Shown one piece after another: positions 62,698-64,000 of a stretch of DNA of 64,000 nt (its first letter is position 1; the number at the start of each line of letters is the position of its first letter). Under the pieces are notes generated by a model. It was not told where the DNA came from. It made no database searches and saw nothing but the letters and a program-made list of their open reading frames with translations. The stretch is from Bacteroidales bacterium UBA6428. GTDB taxonomy: Bacteria > Bacteroidota > Bacteroidia > Bacteroidales > UBA932. The DNA lies in contig DJOW01000071.1 in assembly GCA_002437305.1 (NCBI GenBank), positions 3,041-67,040 of the forward strand, in the 5' to 3' direction. The position numbers were made by a program, and so were the translations under genes.

Positions 62698-62725
62698 TGA
62701 CCTCAGGGGCACTCGAACCCCAAGT
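62698..62725 (-). other. tRNA 3'-end-like fragment
   Basis: On the minus strand the sequence reads TTGGGGTTCGAGTGCCCC followed by TGAGGTCA. It resembles a T-arm (loop TTCGAGT fits TTCRANY) plus the 3' acceptor strand and discriminator base. Position 61, normally C, is G, and the rest of the tRNA is absent from the AT-rich sequence beside it. It may be an old integration scar or chance. Confidence 0.25.
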
Positions 62726-62783
62726 GCTGTTTACATATATTAAATACTTGTTTAAATATGTAAAACACATGGAAGAATATGAA

Positions 62784-62798
62784 ACAAATCACTTTTGT
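62784..62798. promoter_or_regulatory. Distal candidate operator for the XRE regulator
   Basis: ACAAAT-CAC-TTTTGT, a 6-3-6 dyad with one mismatch. Together with flanking bases it nearly repeats the dyad at 63093-63107. Confidence 0.4.
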
Positions 62799-63081
62799 AT
62801 TATAAGATAGATTTATCACAATGTATCTCGCCGATTTAATTACTGAATATCTGATAATTAGTATTGATCTACTATAGTTTGGTTTTATATTTAGGGAGTA
62901 AACTTCAGGCCAAGATGCGACTCTCGCTGTAATTAACGCCATATTGAGTGACAACAAAAATAATTATCAAGCGATTATTAGTTCTTACGTAAACAGATAT
63001 TCAATCAAGTTACATCAACTCGACTCCCCGTTTTACTTTTGTAACATCGCCTCGATAGTTGATTTTTACAACTTATTATGC

Positions 63082-63089
63082 TATTTTTG
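63082..63089 (+). promoter_or_regulatory. -7 box of the XRE gene
   Basis: TATTTTTG on the plus strand, 19 bp before the ATG at 63109 and directly followed by the proximal dyad. Confidence 0.55.
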
Positions 63090-63092
63090 TAA

Positions 63093-63107
63093 ACAAATCA
63101 CATTTGT
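63093..63107. promoter_or_regulatory. Proximal candidate operator for the XRE regulator
   Basis: ACAAAT-CAC-ATTTGT is a perfect 6-3-6 dyad just after the -7 box and one base before the start codon. A dimeric HTH protein bound here would block transcription start. Confidence 0.5.
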
Positions 63108-63108
63108 A

Positions 63109-63555
63109 ATGAACAACAGACTGCAGAAATTTTTGGATGCGGAGAACATCACTCAGTCACAACTGGCGGAAAAATTAGGTGTGGCCAAGGCTAGCATATC
63201 TCATATTCTGGCGGGCAGGAACAAACCCGGGTTCGACTTTATCCTAAGCATGTCACAGTGCTATCCGGATCTTAACCTCGATTGGCTGATTGCAGGGAAA
63301 GGAAAAATGTACAAGAGTTCATCGGAACCACGATCACCAGAACCGCGCGAGAATCCCCAATCCACCAATCAAGGGGAATCAAATGGCCTGCTTTTCGAGC
63401 CACAAGAACCTGAGATCTCTTCATTAAAGGCAGAATCAGCTGGGAATAAGCCAGTAACGGAGTCCGCCCCGCCTGCGGCATCCAAACGTGCCCAGCCAAG
63501 AATCTCGAGGATTCTGGTTTTCTACGACAACGGTACGTTCAAAGAAATCGATTGA
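63109..63555 (+). CDS. XRE-family helix-turn-helix regulator
   Basis: The 148-residue protein has an N-terminal HTH_3 domain (residues ~5-62: NITQSQLAEKLGVAKASISH, then ILAGRNKPGFDFILSM) and a Pro/Glu/Ser-rich flexible linker. A short basic-to-acidic C-terminal tail follows (ISRILVFYDNGTFKEID). This layout is common among chromosomal Bacteroidales regulators of unknown targets. The frame opens at 62944, but the -7 box and dyad just before 63109 fix the start. It is probably autoregulated. Confidence 0.85.
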   Translation: MNNRLQKFLDAENITQSQLAEKLGVAKASISHILAGRNKPGFDFILSMSQCYPDLNLDWLIAGKGKMYKSSSEPRSPEPRENPQSTNQGESNGLLFEPQEPEISSLKAESAGNKPVTESAPPAASKRAQPRISRILVFYDNGTFKEID

Positions 63556-63601
63556 TGTCATCTTTATCGGCAAAACGCTTCTGTGTTCTGCTGTTTTTGT
63601 C

Positions 63602-63609
63602 TAAATTTG
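63602..63609 (+). promoter_or_regulatory. -7 box of pyrD
   Basis: TAAATTTG on the plus strand, 69 bp before the pyrD ATG. Confidence 0.6.
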
Positions 63610-63615
63610 CCGCCG

Positions 63616-63658
63616 CAAGCCTCGCGTGGGAATCGCCCGATCTTTTTAGGGAGGCTTG
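63616..63658 (+). promoter_or_regulatory. pyrD leader hairpin
   Basis: Arms CAAGCCTC (63616-63623) and GAGGCTTG (63651-63658) enclose a loop with a smaller GGG/CCC pairing and the octamer GTGGGAAT (63626-63633). The same octamer occurs in the carA leader. It has no following T-run. Confidence 0.45.
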
Positions 63659-63678
63659 GTTTAGATAAATACAAAATA

Positions 63679-64000
63679 TGTATAGACAGCTCATAAGGCC
63701 ACTTTTGTTCAAACTGCCTCCAGAAACAGCGCATGAACTAACCCTCAGATCTCTCAGGCTTCTGCGCCGGATCCCATTGGGTGGAAAGGTGATGAAGTCG
63801 ATCTTCCGCCGAAAGACTCCTTCACTGGCAAGAGATCTGTTCGGGATCCATTTCCAGTCACCGGTCGGTCTTGCGGCCGGCCTGGACAAAAACGGCGAGT
63901 TCTACAATGAGCTCTCATGGCTTGGTTTCTCTTTTATTGAGATAGGCTCGCTCACCCTGGAGGCCCAGCCAGGCAATCCCAAACCCCGTCTTTTCAGACT
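63679..64000 (+). CDS. pyrD: Dihydroorotate dehydrogenase (quinone), 5' part
   Basis: Only the first ~107 codons are in the window; the gene continues past the right edge. The N-terminus (MYRQLIRPLLFKLPPETAHE) is the membrane-associating helix of class 2 enzymes. SPVGLAAGLDKNGEF follows, the FMN-binding start of the barrel, and FIEIGSLTLEAQPGNPKPRL matches the next conserved strand. PyrD oxidises dihydroorotate with quinone in pyrimidine synthesis. A promoter box and a hairpin leader precede it. Confidence 0.94.

Larger units (their letters stand above)
62628..63108. other. 481-bp AT-rich spacer between queA and the XRE gene
   Basis: No convincing gene lies here. It contains the queA promoter, a tRNA 3'-end-like fragment (62698-62725, minus strand), and two near-identical dyad repeats (62784-62798 and 63093-63107) flanking the XRE promoter region. 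The rest is AT-rich sequence without features I can name. Confidence 0.5.

Noticed and set aside
62703..62957. 84-codon open frame on the minus strand in the queA-XRE spacer
   Set aside because: AT-rich low-information sequence, no family resemblance and no promoter; probably chance.
62944..63108. 55-residue extension of the XRE protein
   Set aside because: It lies upstream of the predicted promoter and dyad, and the family starts at MNNRLQKFL.
1..64000. Defence system, toxin-antitoxin pair, CRISPR array or complete tRNA/rRNA
   Set aside because: Read on both strands; none could be supported from sequence motifs.

Overview
The window comes from a Bacteroidota chromosome, order Bacteroidales. 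Evidence: the housekeeping proteins are Bacteroidales-type (a Rho with a long disordered N-terminus, the lipoprotein Omp85 TamL, an IspG with an insertion domain, stand-alone dnaA). At least twenty start sites are preceded by the phylum's -7 box TAnnTTTG, and there are no convincing Shine-Dalgarno sites. A likely cysteate synthase (58687-59970) points to a sulfonolipid maker such as Rikenellaceae/Alistipes relatives; that placement is inference.

Region 1 (1 to about 8300) is the right end of an integrated, AT-richer mobile element read entirely leftward. From the chromosome border inward it holds a tyrosine integrase with a repeat-rich leader, two unknown proteins (one with an internal duplication), two excisionase-like HTH proteins and a RecA-fold ATPase coupled by ATGA overlaps, a toprim primase-like protein, then a small conjugation remnant (TraD-like, TraE, and a second TraE whose C-terminus has been replaced). 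The element continues beyond the left edge or is decayed.

Region 2 (8336-64000) is core chromosome. It holds: mnmE; two MATE exporters; carAB behind a leader with an intrinsic terminator; rho; lptD divergent from an N-acetylmuramoyl-L-alanine amidase; dnaA, pepD and rpe; birA divergent from rsfS-ftsH-cdsA-psd; a six-gene leftward unit ligA-yihY-spoT-lipoprotein-OMP-ispG; PPi-dependent phosphofructokinase; a four-gene leftward unit speA-trmH-(REC+PEP-synthase-like)-GH13; tamL; rlmD; a Na/Pi symporter; a flavodiiron protein; rarA; a Ca/Na antiporter; cysteate synthase; a PlsC-like acyltransferase; queA; an XRE regulator with candidate operators; and the start of pyrD.

No tRNA, rRNA, CRISPR array or complete insertion sequence is visible. 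The most unusual observation is a chromosome-wide excess of the heptamer GAATATG/CATATTC, in several reading frames and in spacers but sparse in the mobile element. Others are the cysteate synthase, the pyrimidine-gene leaders, the receiver/PEP-synthase-like fusion protein, a shortened IspG insertion, and the XRE gene's dyad repeats. All counts given were made by eye.
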